A stretch of 46,505 bases of DNA from Streptomyces toyocaensis (GTDB lineage Bacteria > Actinomycetota > Actinomycetes > Streptomycetales > Streptomycetaceae): NCBI RefSeq assembly GCF_000725125.1, contig NZ_JFCB01000044.1:1-46505 (forward strand), given 5' to 3'. The translations under genes were made by a program, and so were the position numbers. Shown here piece after piece: positions 7,658 through 16,887 of this stretch (its first letter is position 1; each line of letters opens with the position of its first letter). The notes beneath the pieces are model-generated. The model made no database searches. It worked only from the letters and a program-made list of their open reading frames with translations, and was not told where the DNA came from.

Positions 7658-9873
7658 TTGTCGGCGTCGTCCTTCTTCGTCTCGTCGCCCTCTTCGCCCT
7701 CGATCACGGGGATGAGGGAGAGCTTGCCGCGGGAGTCGATCTCGGCGATCTCGACCTGGACCTTCTGACCCACGCCGAGGACGTCCTCGACGTTCTCCAC
7801 GCGCTTGCCGCCGGCCAGCTTGCGGATCTGCGAGATGTGCAGCAGACCGTCCTTGCCGGGGAGCAGGGAGACGAACGCGCCGAAGGTGGTCGTCTTCACG
7901 ACCGTGCCCAGGTAGCGCTCGCCGACCTCGGGCATGGTCGGGTTGGCGATGCCGTTGATCGTGGTGCGGGCGGCCTCGGCGGACGGTCCGTCGACCGCGC
8001 CGATGTAGATCGTGCCGTCGTCCTCGATCGTGATGTCGGCGCCGGTGTCCTCCTGGATCTGGTTGATCATCTTGCCCTTGGGGCCGATGACCTCGCCGAT
8101 CTTGTCCACGGGGATCTTCACGGTGATGATCCGCGGGGCGTTGGGGGACATCTCGTCCGGCGTGTCGATCGCTTCCATCATCACGTCGAGGATGTGGAGG
8201 CGGGCGTCACGGGCCTGCTTGAGGGCGGCGGCCAGGACGGAGGCCGGGATGCCGTCCAGCTTGGTGTCGAGCTGGAGGGCGGTCACGAACTCCTTGGTGC
8301 CGGCGACCTTGAAGTCCATGTCGCCGAAGGCGTCCTCCGCACCGAGGATGTCGGTGAGGGTGACGTAGTGGGTCTCGCCCTCGATCTCCTGCGAGATCAG
8401 GCCCATGGCGATACCGGCGACGGGGGCCTTCAGCGGCACACCGGCGTTCAGCAGCGACATGGTGGAGGCGCAGACGGAGCCCATGGAGGTCGAACCGTTG
8501 GAGCTCAGCGCCTCGGAGACCTGGCGGATCGCGTAGGGGAACTCCTCGCGGGTCGGCAGAACCGGGATCAGGGCGCGCTCGGCGAGGGCGCCGTGACCGA
8601 TCTCGCGGCGCTTCGGGGAGCCGACGCGGCCGGTCTCGCCGGTGGAGTACGGCGGGAAGTTGTAGTTGTGCATGTAGCGCTTGCGGGTCACCGGCGAGAG
8701 GGTGTCCAGCTGCTGCTCCATGCGGAGCATGTTGAGGGTGGTGACGCCCAGGATCTGGGTCTCGCCACGCTCGAACACGGCGGAGCCGTGCACGCGCGGG
8801 ATGGCCTCGACCTCGGCGGCCAGGGTGCGGATGTCGGTGACACCGCGGCCGTCGATGCGCTTCTTCTCCCTGATGACGCGCTCACGGACCAGGGACTTGG
8901 TCAGCGAACGGTACGCGGCGGAGATCTCCTTCTCGCGGCCCTCGAACTCCGGCAGGAGCTTCTCGGCGGCGAGCTGCTTGACGCGGTCCAGCTCGGCCTC
9001 GCGCTCCTGCTTGCCGCCGATGGTGAGCGCCTGGGCGAGCTCGGGCTTGACGGCCGCGGTCAGCGCCTCCAGCACGTCGTCCTGGTAGTCCAGGAAGATC
9101 GGGAACTCGCCGGTCGGCTTGGCGGCCTTCGAGGCGAGGTCGGCCTGGGCCTTGCAGAGCACCTTGATGAAGGGCTTCGCGGCCTCCAGACCAGCGGCGA
9201 CGACCTCCTCGGTGGGCGCCTCGGCGCCGCCCTTGACGAGCTGGATGGTCTTCTCGGTGGCCTCGGCCTCGACCATCATGATCGCGACGTCGCCGTCCTC
9301 CAGGGTGCGGCCCGCGACGACCATGTCGAAGACGGCGTCCTCGAGCTCGGAGTGCGTCGGGAAGGCCACCCACTGGTTGTTGATCAGCGCGACGCGGACG
9401 CCGCCGATCGGGCCCGAGAAGGGCAGACCGGCCAGCTGCGTGGACGCGGAGGCGGCGTTGATCGCCACGACGTCGTACAGGTGGTCGGGGTTGAGCGCCA
9501 TGATCGTGGCGACGACCTGGATCTCGTTGCGCAGGCCCTTCTTGAAGGACGGGCGCAGCGGGCGGTCGATGAGGCGGCAGGTGAGGATGGCGTCCTCGGA
9601 GGGCCGGCCCTCACGGCGGAAGAAGGAGCCGGGGATCTTGCCCGCGGCGTACATCCGCTCCTCGACGTCCACCGTCAGGGGGAAGAAGTCGAGCTGGTCC
9701 TTGGGGTTCTTGGACGCGGTGGTGGCCGACAGCACCATGGTGTCGTCGTCCAGGTACGCCACGGCGGAGCCGGCGGCCTGCTTGGCCAGGCGGCCCGTCT
9801 CGAAGCGGATGGTGCGGGTGCCGAAGGAGCCGTTGTCGATGACGGCCTCGGCGTAGTGGGTCTCGTTCTCCAC
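7654..9873 (-). CDS. pnp: Polyribonucleotide nucleotidyltransferase (PNPase)
   Basis: PNPase (739 aa) degrades RNA phosphorolytically from the 3' end and, in Streptomyces, also adds poly(A)-like tails. The domains in order are a first RNase PH domain from the N-terminus with the FFRREGR RNA-contact loop at 84-90, a helical linker, a second RNase PH domain from about residue 330 with the GDMDFKVAGT active-site region near 516-525, a KH domain with GPKG near 593, and an S1 domain from about 647. The tail is acidic. A GTG start at 9873 follows CGGAG. The frame extends further upstream, but the leader there is non-coding. It is downstream of rpsO, the classic rpsO-pnp arrangement. Confidence 0.95.
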   Translation of the reverse strand: MENETHYAEAVIDNGSFGTRTIRFETGRLAKQAAGSAVAYLDDDTMVLSATTASKNPKDQLDFFPLTVDVEERMYAAGKIPGSFFRREGRPSEDAILTCRLIDRPLRPSFKKGLRNEIQVVATIMALNPDHLYDVVAINAASASTQLAGLPFSGPIGGVRVALINNQWVAFPTHSELEDAVFDMVVAGRTLEDGDVAIMMVEAEATEKTIQLVKGGAEAPTEEVVAAGLEAAKPFIKVLCKAQADLASKAAKPTGEFPIFLDYQDDVLEALTAAVKPELAQALTIGGKQEREAELDRVKQLAAEKLLPEFEGREKEISAAYRSLTKSLVRERVIREKKRIDGRGVTDIRTLAAEVEAIPRVHGSAVFERGETQILGVTTLNMLRMEQQLDTLSPVTRKRYMHNYNFPPYSTGETGRVGSPKRREIGHGALAERALIPVLPTREEFPYAIRQVSEALSSNGSTSMGSVCASTMSLLNAGVPLKAPVAGIAMGLISQEIEGETHYVTLTDILGAEDAFGDMDFKVAGTKEFVTALQLDTKLDGIPASVLAAALKQARDARLHILDVMMEAIDTPDEMSPNAPRIITVKIPVDKIGEVIGPKGKMINQIQEDTGADITIEDDGTIYIGAVDGPSAEAARTTINGIANPTMPEVGERYLGTVVKTTTFGAFVSLLPGKDGLLHISQIRKLAGGKRVENVEDVLGVGQKVQVEIAEIDSRGKLSLIPVIEGEEGDETKKDDADK

Positions 9874-10187
9874 TAGCGTTTTCTCCGTTACTTGTCGTCT
9901 TTCGTCCCTGCCCGCCCGTGTGGCGGGGGGACGGTGGCGGAGAAGCGCTCCACTGGTGCGGGCCGGTCTTCGATCGAAGCACCCGGGGTTCACTCTCCCG
10001 GGGGCCACTACCGAGGACCGGCGGCGGCGAGGTGCGCTTCTCCTCGTGCTGGTGACGTCCGATGACGTCGGTCGGTGGTGCCCGTGGGACCGCATACCCG
10101 ATGCGGCCTCGGTCATCACACTGAGTCGTCCCTCTTGCGTTGTGCTACCACACTACAAAGGCGCGGTGACAGTCCGCACGTACAGCA
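9874..10187 (-). promoter_or_regulatory. pnp leader / rpsO-pnp intergenic region
   Basis: About 310 nt between the rpsO terminator and the pnp GTG hold no gene I can support. In characterised Streptomyces, pnp is transcribed both by readthrough from rpsO and from its own promoter here, and intergenic structures are RNase III targets. I could not pick a convincing -35/-10 pair by eye. Confidence 0.45.
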
Positions 10188-10224
10188 AAGGGAGCGGCCC
10201 CCTTGTCCGAGGGACCGCTCCCTT
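10188..10224 (-). terminator. rpsO-pnp intergenic hairpin
   Basis: A 14-bp stem (10188-10201 with 10211-10224, one G-U pair in the minus-strand RNA) with a 9-nt loop begins 10 nt after the rpsO stop and is followed by UUU. It can act as a partial terminator. In other streptomycetes the hairpin at this place is cut by RNase III. Confidence 0.75.
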
Positions 10225-10233
10225 CACGGCGTC

Positions 10234-10521
10234 CTACTTGGCGCCCGCCGCACCGCGGCGGATGCCGAGGCGGTCGACCAGCGCACGGAAGCGCTGGATG
10301 TCCTTCTTGGCGAGGTACTGCAGCAGCCGGCGGCGCTGACCGACGAGGATCAGCAGACCACGGCGGGAGTGGTGGTCGTGCTTGTGGGTCTTGAGGTGCT
10401 CCGTCAGGTCGGAGATCCGACGGGACAGCAGAGCGACCTGGACCTCGGGGGAGCCGGTGTCACCCTCCTTGGTACCGAACTCGGAGATGATCTGCTTCTT
10501 CACTGCGGCGTCGAGCGACAC
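10234..10521 (-). CDS. rpsO: 30S ribosomal protein S15
   Basis: S15 (95 aa) binds 16S rRNA helices 20-22 early in 30S assembly. The characteristic sequence is fully present: EGDTGSPEVQVA near 19-30, LTEHLKTHKHDHHSRRGLL near 40-58, and the YLAKKD/Y-F-alpha region near the C-terminus. The GTG start has GAGGAG upstream. It is followed by a hairpin and pnp. Upstream on the same strand is eccD of the secretion locus, which replaces the ribF/truB neighbourhood seen in many other bacteria. Confidence 0.96.
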   Translation of the reverse strand: MSLDAAVKKQIISEFGTKEGDTGSPEVQVALLSRRISDLTEHLKTHKHDHHSRRGLLILVGQRRRLLQYLAKKDIQRFRALVDRLGIRRGAAGAK

Positions 10522-10708
10522 GCGTACTCCTCATAGTCTGTGAGTGGCCACCGAGTGCCCCCGGTCTGCGTCTCGGGGGGTCTTCCATGACTCGGAAGGC
10601 GGGGATCCGCTGGGCGCGGCCTCCAGAGCGAGAACCCGCTCCGGGGGTGCGTACACGAACGGCCGTCACTCAGGGTACCAGGGCGTCGACCGGCCCCGAC
10701 CCGGCCCC

Positions 10709-10723
10709 CTGCCCGCCGGGCAG
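10709..10723 (-). terminator. Weak hairpin after eccD
   Basis: A 6-bp stem CTGCCC/GGGCAG with a 3-nt loop lies just past the eccD stop. It is short, so it is only a weak terminator candidate separating eccD from rpsO. Confidence 0.3.
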
Positions 10724-10730
10724 TGCCGCC

Positions 10731-12200
10731 TCAGCCCGTCATGGCGCGTACGGCGGTGAGGACGCCCAGCGCCGCCAGGCACAGCGGCACCAGCGTGAGC
10801 AGGACGGCCGACTCGGTGAGGTCGAGGAAGCGGCCCCAGAAGGGCGAGAGTCCCTTGCGGGGGACGACCAGGCCGATGGCGGTGATCAGCACGGCCCCGG
10901 CCGTCACGGCCGCCGACAGCCAGAGCGTACGCAGGTCGAGTGCTCCGCGGTCGCCGTGCAGCACGAACTCGGTCAGGGCCTCGGCCGGCGGGTTCAGCGC
11001 CAGTCCCAGCACCAGGACCGTGACGGCGCCGATGCCGGCGACCAGGGCGCAGGTCACCTGGGAGGTGTAGCGGAACAGACGGGCACGGATCAGCATCGAC
11101 AAGCCGGCGGCGAGCGCCAGCAGCCGGCCCCACACGTCGTCCGAGAAGCCCAGGACCGCGGCGGACGCCACGACGACGGCCGACGTGCCGCCCACCAGGC
11201 CCAGCAGCAGTTCGTGACCGCGCCGCGCCTGGGCGGCGATGCGCTCGGCGTCGAGAGCCCCGGCGTCCGGTGCGTGGGACGGGTCGGGATCGAACTCGTC
11301 GTCGAGAGCGGACCGCGGGGCGGCGTAGCCGATGGGCAGCCGCGCGAAGCGCGCCGACAGTCCGGGCAGGAACGCGACCAGGCCGACCGCGCACGGCGCG
11401 CAGACGGCGGCGGCATCGCTCGCGGAGGTCTCGGAGACGATGACGCCGAACGTGGCCAGGGTGCCCACGGCCGCGACGAACGTGGCGGCCACGAAGGGCG
11501 CGTCCGACCCGGGGGCGAGCGCGAGAAGCGTCACGGACGCCACCAGCACGGCCGCGCAGCCCAGCATGAACTGCAGCCTGCCGGGCCCCTGTCCGTCCGG
11601 GGCGGCGATGATCCCGGACCCGGCGGCAAGGAGCAGGGGCAGGGCGCCCAGCCCCAGGGCGGCCGCCGATGTCCGGTCGTCGTAGACCCGTGCGCGGACG
11701 CCCGCGAACGCGGTGAGCAGCAGGCCGAGACCTCCCGCGACGACGCCGGGCAGGCCGTGCATGTCGTGCCGCACGGGATCGGCGGACCACAGGACGAACG
11801 CGAGCAGCAGCAGGAGCAGGGCGCCTCCGGTCAGCCCCGACACACGCAACAGGTCGTCGCTCCACAGGTGCCGGTCACGGACGACGGCGGAGGCGACCGC
11901 GTCCGGCACGTCGTCGTGGACGGCCGGCGGCAGCGACCGGGCGAAGGGCCGCAGGCTGAGGACGTCCCCGTCGAGGATCCGCTCGTCGGCGAGCGTGCGG
12001 GCGCTCTCCAGGACCCTGCCGTCGCGCCGAACCAGGTGGTACCCCGTCGGTGTGCCGGCCGGCTGGGTCTGGCCGGTCAGCCGCAGGATCTCCGGATAGA
12101 TGTCGGCCACGGGGATGTCCACCGGGAGCGCCACGTCGATGCGGCTGTCGGGCGCCACCACCGTGATCCGGCAGAACCCCGTCGCCGTGGTCGTACTCAT
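10731..12200 (-). CDS. eccD: Type VII secretion integral membrane protein EccD
   Basis: EccD forms the transmembrane vestibule of the ESX/type VII secretion complex. The N-terminal about 90 residues form a ubiquitin-like YukD-type cytosolic domain, and I count about 11 hydrophobic segments after residue 120, as expected for EccD. A charged cytoplasmic loop (about 300-335, Asp/Arg-rich) interrupts them. The ATG at 12200 was chosen over the GTG two codons upstream because GGGGG lies 8-9 nt before it, giving 489 aa. It is divergent from eccC across a short promoter region with a perfect palindrome. Confidence 0.9.
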   Translation of the reverse strand: MSTTTATGFCRITVVAPDSRIDVALPVDIPVADIYPEILRLTGQTQPAGTPTGYHLVRRDGRVLESARTLADERILDGDVLSLRPFARSLPPAVHDDVPDAVASAVVRDRHLWSDDLLRVSGLTGGALLLLLLAFVLWSADPVRHDMHGLPGVVAGGLGLLLTAFAGVRARVYDDRTSAAALGLGALPLLLAAGSGIIAAPDGQGPGRLQFMLGCAAVLVASVTLLALAPGSDAPFVAATFVAAVGTLATFGVIVSETSASDAAAVCAPCAVGLVAFLPGLSARFARLPIGYAAPRSALDDEFDPDPSHAPDAGALDAERIAAQARRGHELLLGLVGGTSAVVVASAAVLGFSDDVWGRLLALAAGLSMLIRARLFRYTSQVTCALVAGIGAVTVLVLGLALNPPAEALTEFVLHGDRGALDLRTLWLSAAVTAGAVLITAIGLVVPRKGLSPFWGRFLDLTESAVLLTLVPLCLAALGVLTAVRAMTG

Positions 12201-12245
12201 CTTCACTGCCCCCCTGCTTCGCGGATGCGTACGCTGCGGGGCGCA

Positions 12246-12284
12246 ACCCTACCGACAGGCGGTGTCGGTGACGGCACGTAGGAT
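12246..12284. promoter_or_regulatory. Divergent eccD/eccC promoter region with palindrome
   Basis: A perfect inverted repeat ACCGACA-N5-TGTCGGT occupies 12251-12269. It touches a minus-strand TAGGGT (12246-12251, possible -10 for eccD) and lies 9 nt before a plus-strand TAGGAT (12279-12284, possible -10 for eccC). A dimeric regulator bound here could control both genes. The -10 assignments are by resemblance only. Confidence 0.5.
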
Positions 12285-12364
12285 CGCCGCAGTGTGGAGG
12301 ACGACCGTCACCACGGGGGTGCGGTGCGCAAACCGATCGTCCGCACAGGGGGACTGATGCCTCG

Positions 12365-15300
12365 GTGAGCCAGATCGTCGTCAAGCGCCCACCACGTACC
12401 CTGCCGCCCGAAGTGCCCTCCGTCGAGCTGCAGTTGGAGACGCCTCCCGAACTGCCGCGCGGGCAGCAGGAAGGCATGCTGATGCAGGTGCTGCCGACGC
12501 TCGGCATGGGGTCGTCGGTGGTGTTCTACTTCGCCTCCCCCAACGCCCATCCGTTCATGCGGATCATGGGCGTGGTCATGCTGGTGTCGACGGCGGCGAT
12601 GGTGGTCGCCCAGATCGTCCGCCACCGGCGCGGTACACAGGGGCAAATGGCCGATGTGCGCCGGGACTACCTCCGTTACCTCGCGCAGACCCGCCGCAAG
12701 GTCCGTGGGACGGCGGGCCGCCAGCGGGACGCACAGCTGTATCTGCACCCCGCTCCCGAGCAGCTGTGGGCGGTGGTCGCCGAAGGCAGCCGGGTGTGGG
12801 AACGACGCGTCGGGGACGCCGACTTCGGGCAGGTGCGACTCGGCCTCGGCCCGCAGCAGCTTGCGACACCACTGTCCGCTCCGCACACCGCGCCGGTCGA
12901 CGAGCTGGAGCCGTTGTGCGCGGGCGCCATGCAGCGCTTCCTTTCCGTGCACGGCCAGTTGGACGGCCTGCCGGTCGCCGTCTCGCTGCGCGCCTTCTAC
13001 CACGTGACGGTCTCCGGCGATCCGGAGCACGCCTGGGCGGCCGCCCGCGCGCTGGTCGCCCAGGCCGCCACGCTGCACTCCCCCGAGGACCTCGTGCTCG
13101 CCGTCGTGACGGCGCCGGGCGCCGTGGACCGGTGGGACTGGACGAAGTGGCTTCCGCACTGCCAGGTACCGGGGGTGTTCGACGGGGCCGGCACGCGCCG
13201 CCTCTTCGGGGACGACCTCGGCGAGCTGGAACAGCTGCTGGCGGACCAGCTGGACGGCCGGCCCCGCTTCAGCAGGGAGGGCAGGCCGCTGCTGGACCAG
13301 CCGCACCTGCTGATCGTCCTCGACGGCGGAATGGTCCCCCCGACCTCCGCCTTCGCGGCCGCGGAGGGGCTGCAGGGCGTGACGATCGTGGAGGTCGTCG
13401 CCGGTGAGCTGGACCAGCCCCGCGGTGACCTGTCGGTCGTCGTACGCCCTGAACGGCTGTGGCTCGACTCGGGTGCCGGGATCGCGTACGAGGGTGAGCC
13501 CGACGGACTGTCCCTGCCCGCCGCCGAGGCACTCGCGCGGCAGCTGGCGCCGCTGCGCCTGGGCGGCGGGGACGACGACGAACCGCTGCTCGCCAACCTG
13601 GACTTCACCGAGCTCCTCGGGCTGGGGGACGCGGCGGCCGTGGACGTGGCGCGGACCTGGCGGCCGCGGTCGGCACCGGAGCGCTTGCGGGTGCCGATCG
13701 GCGTCGGCGAGGACGGCCGGCCCGTGATGCTGGACCTCAAGGAGGCCGCGCAGGACGGCATGGGCCCGCACGGCCTGTGCGTGGGCGCGACCGGCTCCGG
13801 GAAGTCGGAGCTGCTGCGCACGCTGGTGCTGGGCCTCGCGGTCACCCACTCCTCGGAGACGCTGAACTTCGTTCTGGCGGACTTCAAGGGCGGCGCGACC
13901 TTCGCGGGCATGTCGCGGATGCCGCACGTCGCCGCCGTGATCACCAACCTCGCCGACGACCTGACCCTCGTCGACCGCATGGGTGACGCGATCCGCGGCG
14001 AACTGCAGCGCCGACAGGAGCTGCTGCGCGCCGCGGGCAACTTCGCGGGCATCCACGACTACGAGAGGGCGCGTGCCGCTGGCGCTCCGCTGGAGCCCCT
14101 GGCCTCACTCGTGATCGTGATCGACGAGTTCAGCGAACTCCTCACCGCGAAACCCGATTTCATCGACATGTTCATCCAGATCGGACGCATCGGCCGTTCG
14201 CTGGGTGTGCATCTGCTGCTCGCCTCCCAGCGGCTGGAGGAGGGAAGGCTGCGCGGCCTCGACACCTATCTGTCGTACCGCATCGGCCTGCGGACGTTCT
14301 CGGCGGCCGAGTCCCGCGCCGCCATCGGCGTGCCGGACGCCTACCACCTGCCCTCCGTTCCCGGCTCCGGGTACCTGAAGTGCGGGACGGACGAGATGGT
14401 GCGGTTCAAGGCGGCGTACGTGTCGGGGCCGTACCGCGCGGGCGACCCGGACGCCGGACGCGGGAGCAGGATGCCCGTCGAGCGCCGGCCCGCGCTGTTC
14501 ACCGCGGCCCCGGTACCCGTGTCGTACGCGGCTTCGGACCCGGACCGGGCCCGGGCGCCCGGGCGGCGGCAGGAGGACGACGCGCTGGCCGACACCGTCC
14601 TGGACGTCGTCGTGCAGCGACTGGAGGGGCAGGGGGTGCCCGCGCACCAGGTGTGGCTGCCGCCGCTGGACCGGGCACCGTCGCTGGACGGGCTGCTGCC
14701 CGCCCTGACCGTCTCCGCCGAGCGAGGGGTCCACCCGGCGGACCACCCCGTACCGGGCAGCCTGACAGTCCCGCTCGGTCTGATCGACAAGCCCTTCGAG
14801 CAGAAGCGGGAGATCCTCTTCCAGAACTTCTCCGCCGCGGCGGGCCACATGCTGGTGGTCGGTGGCCCCCAGTCGGGCAAGTCGACCCTGCTGCGCACCC
14901 TGATCACCGCCTTCGCGCTCACGCACACGCCCCATGAGGTCCAGTTCTACGGGCTGGACTTCGGCGGTGGCGGCCTGTCCGCGGTGGCCGATCTGCCGCA
15001 CGTGGGCGGCGTCGCCTCGCGTCTCGACCCGGAGCGGGTGCGGCGTACGGTCGCCGAGGTCGCCGGCGTCCTCAACCGCCGCGAGCAGTTCTTCCGCGCC
15101 CACGGCATCGACTCGGTCGCCACCTACCGCCGGCGCCGCGCGGCGGGCGACCTGCCCGGCGAGCCGTGGGGCGACGTCTTCCTCGTCATCGACGGCTGGG
15201 GCACCTTCCGCAACGACTACGAGGGCCTCGAGGGCGTCGTCAACGACATCGCCGCCCGGGGCCTCGGCCACGGCGTCCACGTGGTGCTGTCCGCCTCGCG

Positions 15301-16330
15301 CTACATGGAGGTGCGCGCGGTTCTCAAGGACCAGATCCTCGGCCGCCTGGAGCTGCGGCTCGGCGACGCCATGGACTCCGAGTTCGACCGCAAGGTCGCC
15401 CTGAACGTGCCGACCGGGGTGCCGGGCCGTGGGCAGGTTCCCGCCAAGCTGCACTTCATGACGGCGCTGCCGCGGATCGACTCGGCCTCCACAGCGGACG
15501 ACCTGTCCGACGCCACCGCCCAGCTGGTCCGGACGGTCAAGGACAACTGGCAGGGCCCGTCGGCCCCGACCGTGCGTCTGCTGCCCCGCAAGCTGCCCGC
15601 CGACCAGCTGCCCAAGGGCTTCGAGTTCCCGCAGCACGGCATCGCGATCGGCATCGACGAGGCCGGCCTCGAGCCGGTGTTCATCGACTTCGACACCGAT
15701 CCCTTCTTCCTCGTCTTCGGCGAGAGCGAGTCCGGCAAGACGAACCTGCTGCGCCTGATCGCCAAGCAGATCGCCGAGCGCTACACCCCCGCCGAGGCAC
15801 GCATCGTGGTCGGCGACTACCGGCGCACCATGCTGGAGGCGGTGCCGGAGAGCCACCTGCTGGAGTACGCCCCGATGGCGTCGGCGATGCAGGTGCACAT
15901 GGACGCCGTACGGCAGTTCATGGAGAGGCGCGCGCCCAAGCCCGACATCACGCCGCAGCAGCTGCGCGATCGCAGCTGGTGGAGTGGTCCGCAACTGTTC
16001 ATCATCGTCGACGACCACGAACTGGTCGCCACCAACTCCGGCAATCCGCTGTCACCGTTGGTGGAGCATCTGCCCTTCGCCCGTGACGTGGGCGTGAAGT
16101 TCATCATCGCGCGGAACTCGGCCGGCGCGTCCCGCGCGATGTTCGAGTCGTTCATGCAGCGTCTGAAGGAACTGGGCGCCCAGGGCGTGGTCCTTTCGGG
16201 CGACCCGAGCGAGGGCGACATCCTGGGCCATGTGCGCGCCCGGCCCATGCCCCCGGGGCGTGGCGTGTTCGTGTCGCGCAAGCGCGGTACGCCACTGATT
16301 CAGGTGGGCTTGCTTCCGCAACGGCATTAG
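12365..16330 (+). CDS. eccC: Type VII secretion ATPase EccC (three FtsK/SpoIIIE domains)
   Basis: EccC (1321 aa) is the motor ATPase of the secretion complex and recognises WXG100 substrates. Two N-terminal transmembrane segments (about 41-57 and 63-85) are followed by three FtsK/SpoIIIE ATPase domains. Their P-loops are GATGSGKS (474-481), GGPQSGKS (833-840) and GESESGKT (1119-1126). Walker B of domain 1 is canonical (VIDEF, D587/E588). Domain 2 has VIDGW (D943/G944) and domain 3 has VDDHE (D1216/D1217), so only domain 1 looks fully catalytic, as known for EccC. It is the single-chain form rather than the split EccCa/EccCb. The GTG start follows GGGGGA at 11 nt. Confidence 0.95.
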   Translation: MSQIVVKRPPRTLPPEVPSVELQLETPPELPRGQQEGMLMQVLPTLGMGSSVVFYFASPNAHPFMRIMGVVMLVSTAAMVVAQIVRHRRGTQGQMADVRRDYLRYLAQTRRKVRGTAGRQRDAQLYLHPAPEQLWAVVAEGSRVWERRVGDADFGQVRLGLGPQQLATPLSAPHTAPVDELEPLCAGAMQRFLSVHGQLDGLPVAVSLRAFYHVTVSGDPEHAWAAARALVAQAATLHSPEDLVLAVVTAPGAVDRWDWTKWLPHCQVPGVFDGAGTRRLFGDDLGELEQLLADQLDGRPRFSREGRPLLDQPHLLIVLDGGMVPPTSAFAAAEGLQGVTIVEVVAGELDQPRGDLSVVVRPERLWLDSGAGIAYEGEPDGLSLPAAEALARQLAPLRLGGGDDDEPLLANLDFTELLGLGDAAAVDVARTWRPRSAPERLRVPIGVGEDGRPVMLDLKEAAQDGMGPHGLCVGATGSGKSELLRTLVLGLAVTHSSETLNFVLADFKGGATFAGMSRMPHVAAVITNLADDLTLVDRMGDAIRGELQRRQELLRAAGNFAGIHDYERARAAGAPLEPLASLVIVIDEFSELLTAKPDFIDMFIQIGRIGRSLGVHLLLASQRLEEGRLRGLDTYLSYRIGLRTFSAAESRAAIGVPDAYHLPSVPGSGYLKCGTDEMVRFKAAYVSGPYRAGDPDAGRGSRMPVERRPALFTAAPVPVSYAASDPDRARAPGRRQEDDALADTVLDVVVQRLEGQGVPAHQVWLPPLDRAPSLDGLLPALTVSAERGVHPADHPVPGSLTVPLGLIDKPFEQKREILFQNFSAAAGHMLVVGGPQSGKSTLLRTLITAFALTHTPHEVQFYGLDFGGGGLSAVADLPHVGGVASRLDPERVRRTVAEVAGVLNRREQFFRAHGIDSVATYRRRRAAGDLPGEPWGDVFLVIDGWGTFRNDYEGLEGVVNDIAARGLGHGVHVVLSASRYMEVRAVLKDQILGRLELRLGDAMDSEFDRKVALNVPTGVPGRGQVPAKLHFMTALPRIDSASTADDLSDATAQLVRTVKDNWQGPSAPTVRLLPRKLPADQLPKGFEFPQHGIAIGIDEAGLEPVFIDFDTDPFFLVFGESESGKTNLLRLIAKQIAERYTPAEARIVVGDYRRTMLEAVPESHLLEYAPMASAMQVHMDAVRQFMERRAPKPDITPQQLRDRSWWSGPQLFIIVDDHELVATNSGNPLSPLVEHLPFARDVGVKFIIARNSAGASRAMFESFMQRLKELGAQGVVLSGDPSEGDILGHVRARPMPPGRGVFVSRKRGTPLIQVGLLPQRH

Positions 16331-16380
16331 GGTGATCGACTGATACGGGGACGTACGGGGAGAACGGGGAGGCTGCTGAG

Positions 16381-16887
16381 GTGAGTTCGAACGGGGGCGG
16401 CGGTACGGGCAGCGTGCCGGACACGGGGAAGGCGTTCGACACGTTGTCCGGTGTGAACCCGGCGATGGCGCTGGACATCCAGCACAGCGCCATGAAGGGC
16501 TTCAAGAAGCGCGTCGACGAACTGCTTCGGGAGCTGGACGACTCCGAGGCCGCCCCGGCCAAGGTCGGCCGGGACCGCCTGTCCCGCGCCCAGCTGGGCT
16601 CCGCGGAGTTCAAGGAAGCACAGTTCCTCTACGACTCGTACGCCGTCGTCCACGACGAGCTGGAGAAACTCTCCAAGGCCCTGGGCGCGCAGATCGAGGG
16701 CATGGGCCTGGCGGTACAGGCGTCCCGGGTGGGCTACGAGAACCTGGACGCCGACATCAAGGCGCGGATGAGGGCGGTCAACGCGGAGGCGGAGAAGTAC
16801 TACGTCGTGGAGCGGGATCCGTATGTGGAGCGACCGGTCCCTACTGCCGACGAATCCGGGCCCACCGGTGAAGAGGGGACCTACTGA
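16381..16887 (+). CDS. Helical T7SS-associated protein (PE-like partner?)
   Basis: A 168-aa protein that is almost entirely helical between about 27 and 145. It has repeated heptad-like patterns (VDELLRELDD, VVHDELEKLSKALG, ADIKARMRAVNAEAEKYY) and a flexible Gly/Ser N-terminus. No WXG motif is seen. GGGGAGG precedes the GTG. It starts 50 nt after eccC, and its TGA overlaps the next gene's ATG (TGATG), so the two are translationally coupled. Such coupling next to a WXG/PPE-like gene suggests the pair may form a heterodimeric secreted substrate, comparable to PE/PPE or EsxA/B. That is inference. Confidence 0.65.
   Translation: MSSNGGGGTGSVPDTGKAFDTLSGVNPAMALDIQHSAMKGFKKRVDELLRELDDSEAAPAKVGRDRLSRAQLGSAEFKEAQFLYDSYAVVHDELEKLSKALGAQIEGMGLAVQASRVGYENLDADIKARMRAVNAEAEKYYVVERDPYVERPVPTADESGPTGEEGTY

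Noticed and set aside
7837..9876. Long plus-strand frame opposite pnp
   Set aside because: It is an antisense artefact of GC-rich codon bias. Its composition is repetitive Asp/Gly/Leu/Arg, and pnp on the other strand is unmistakable.
14105..16018. Long minus-strand frame opposite eccC
   Set aside because: It is the antisense of a confirmed three-domain ATPase. There are no motifs of its own.
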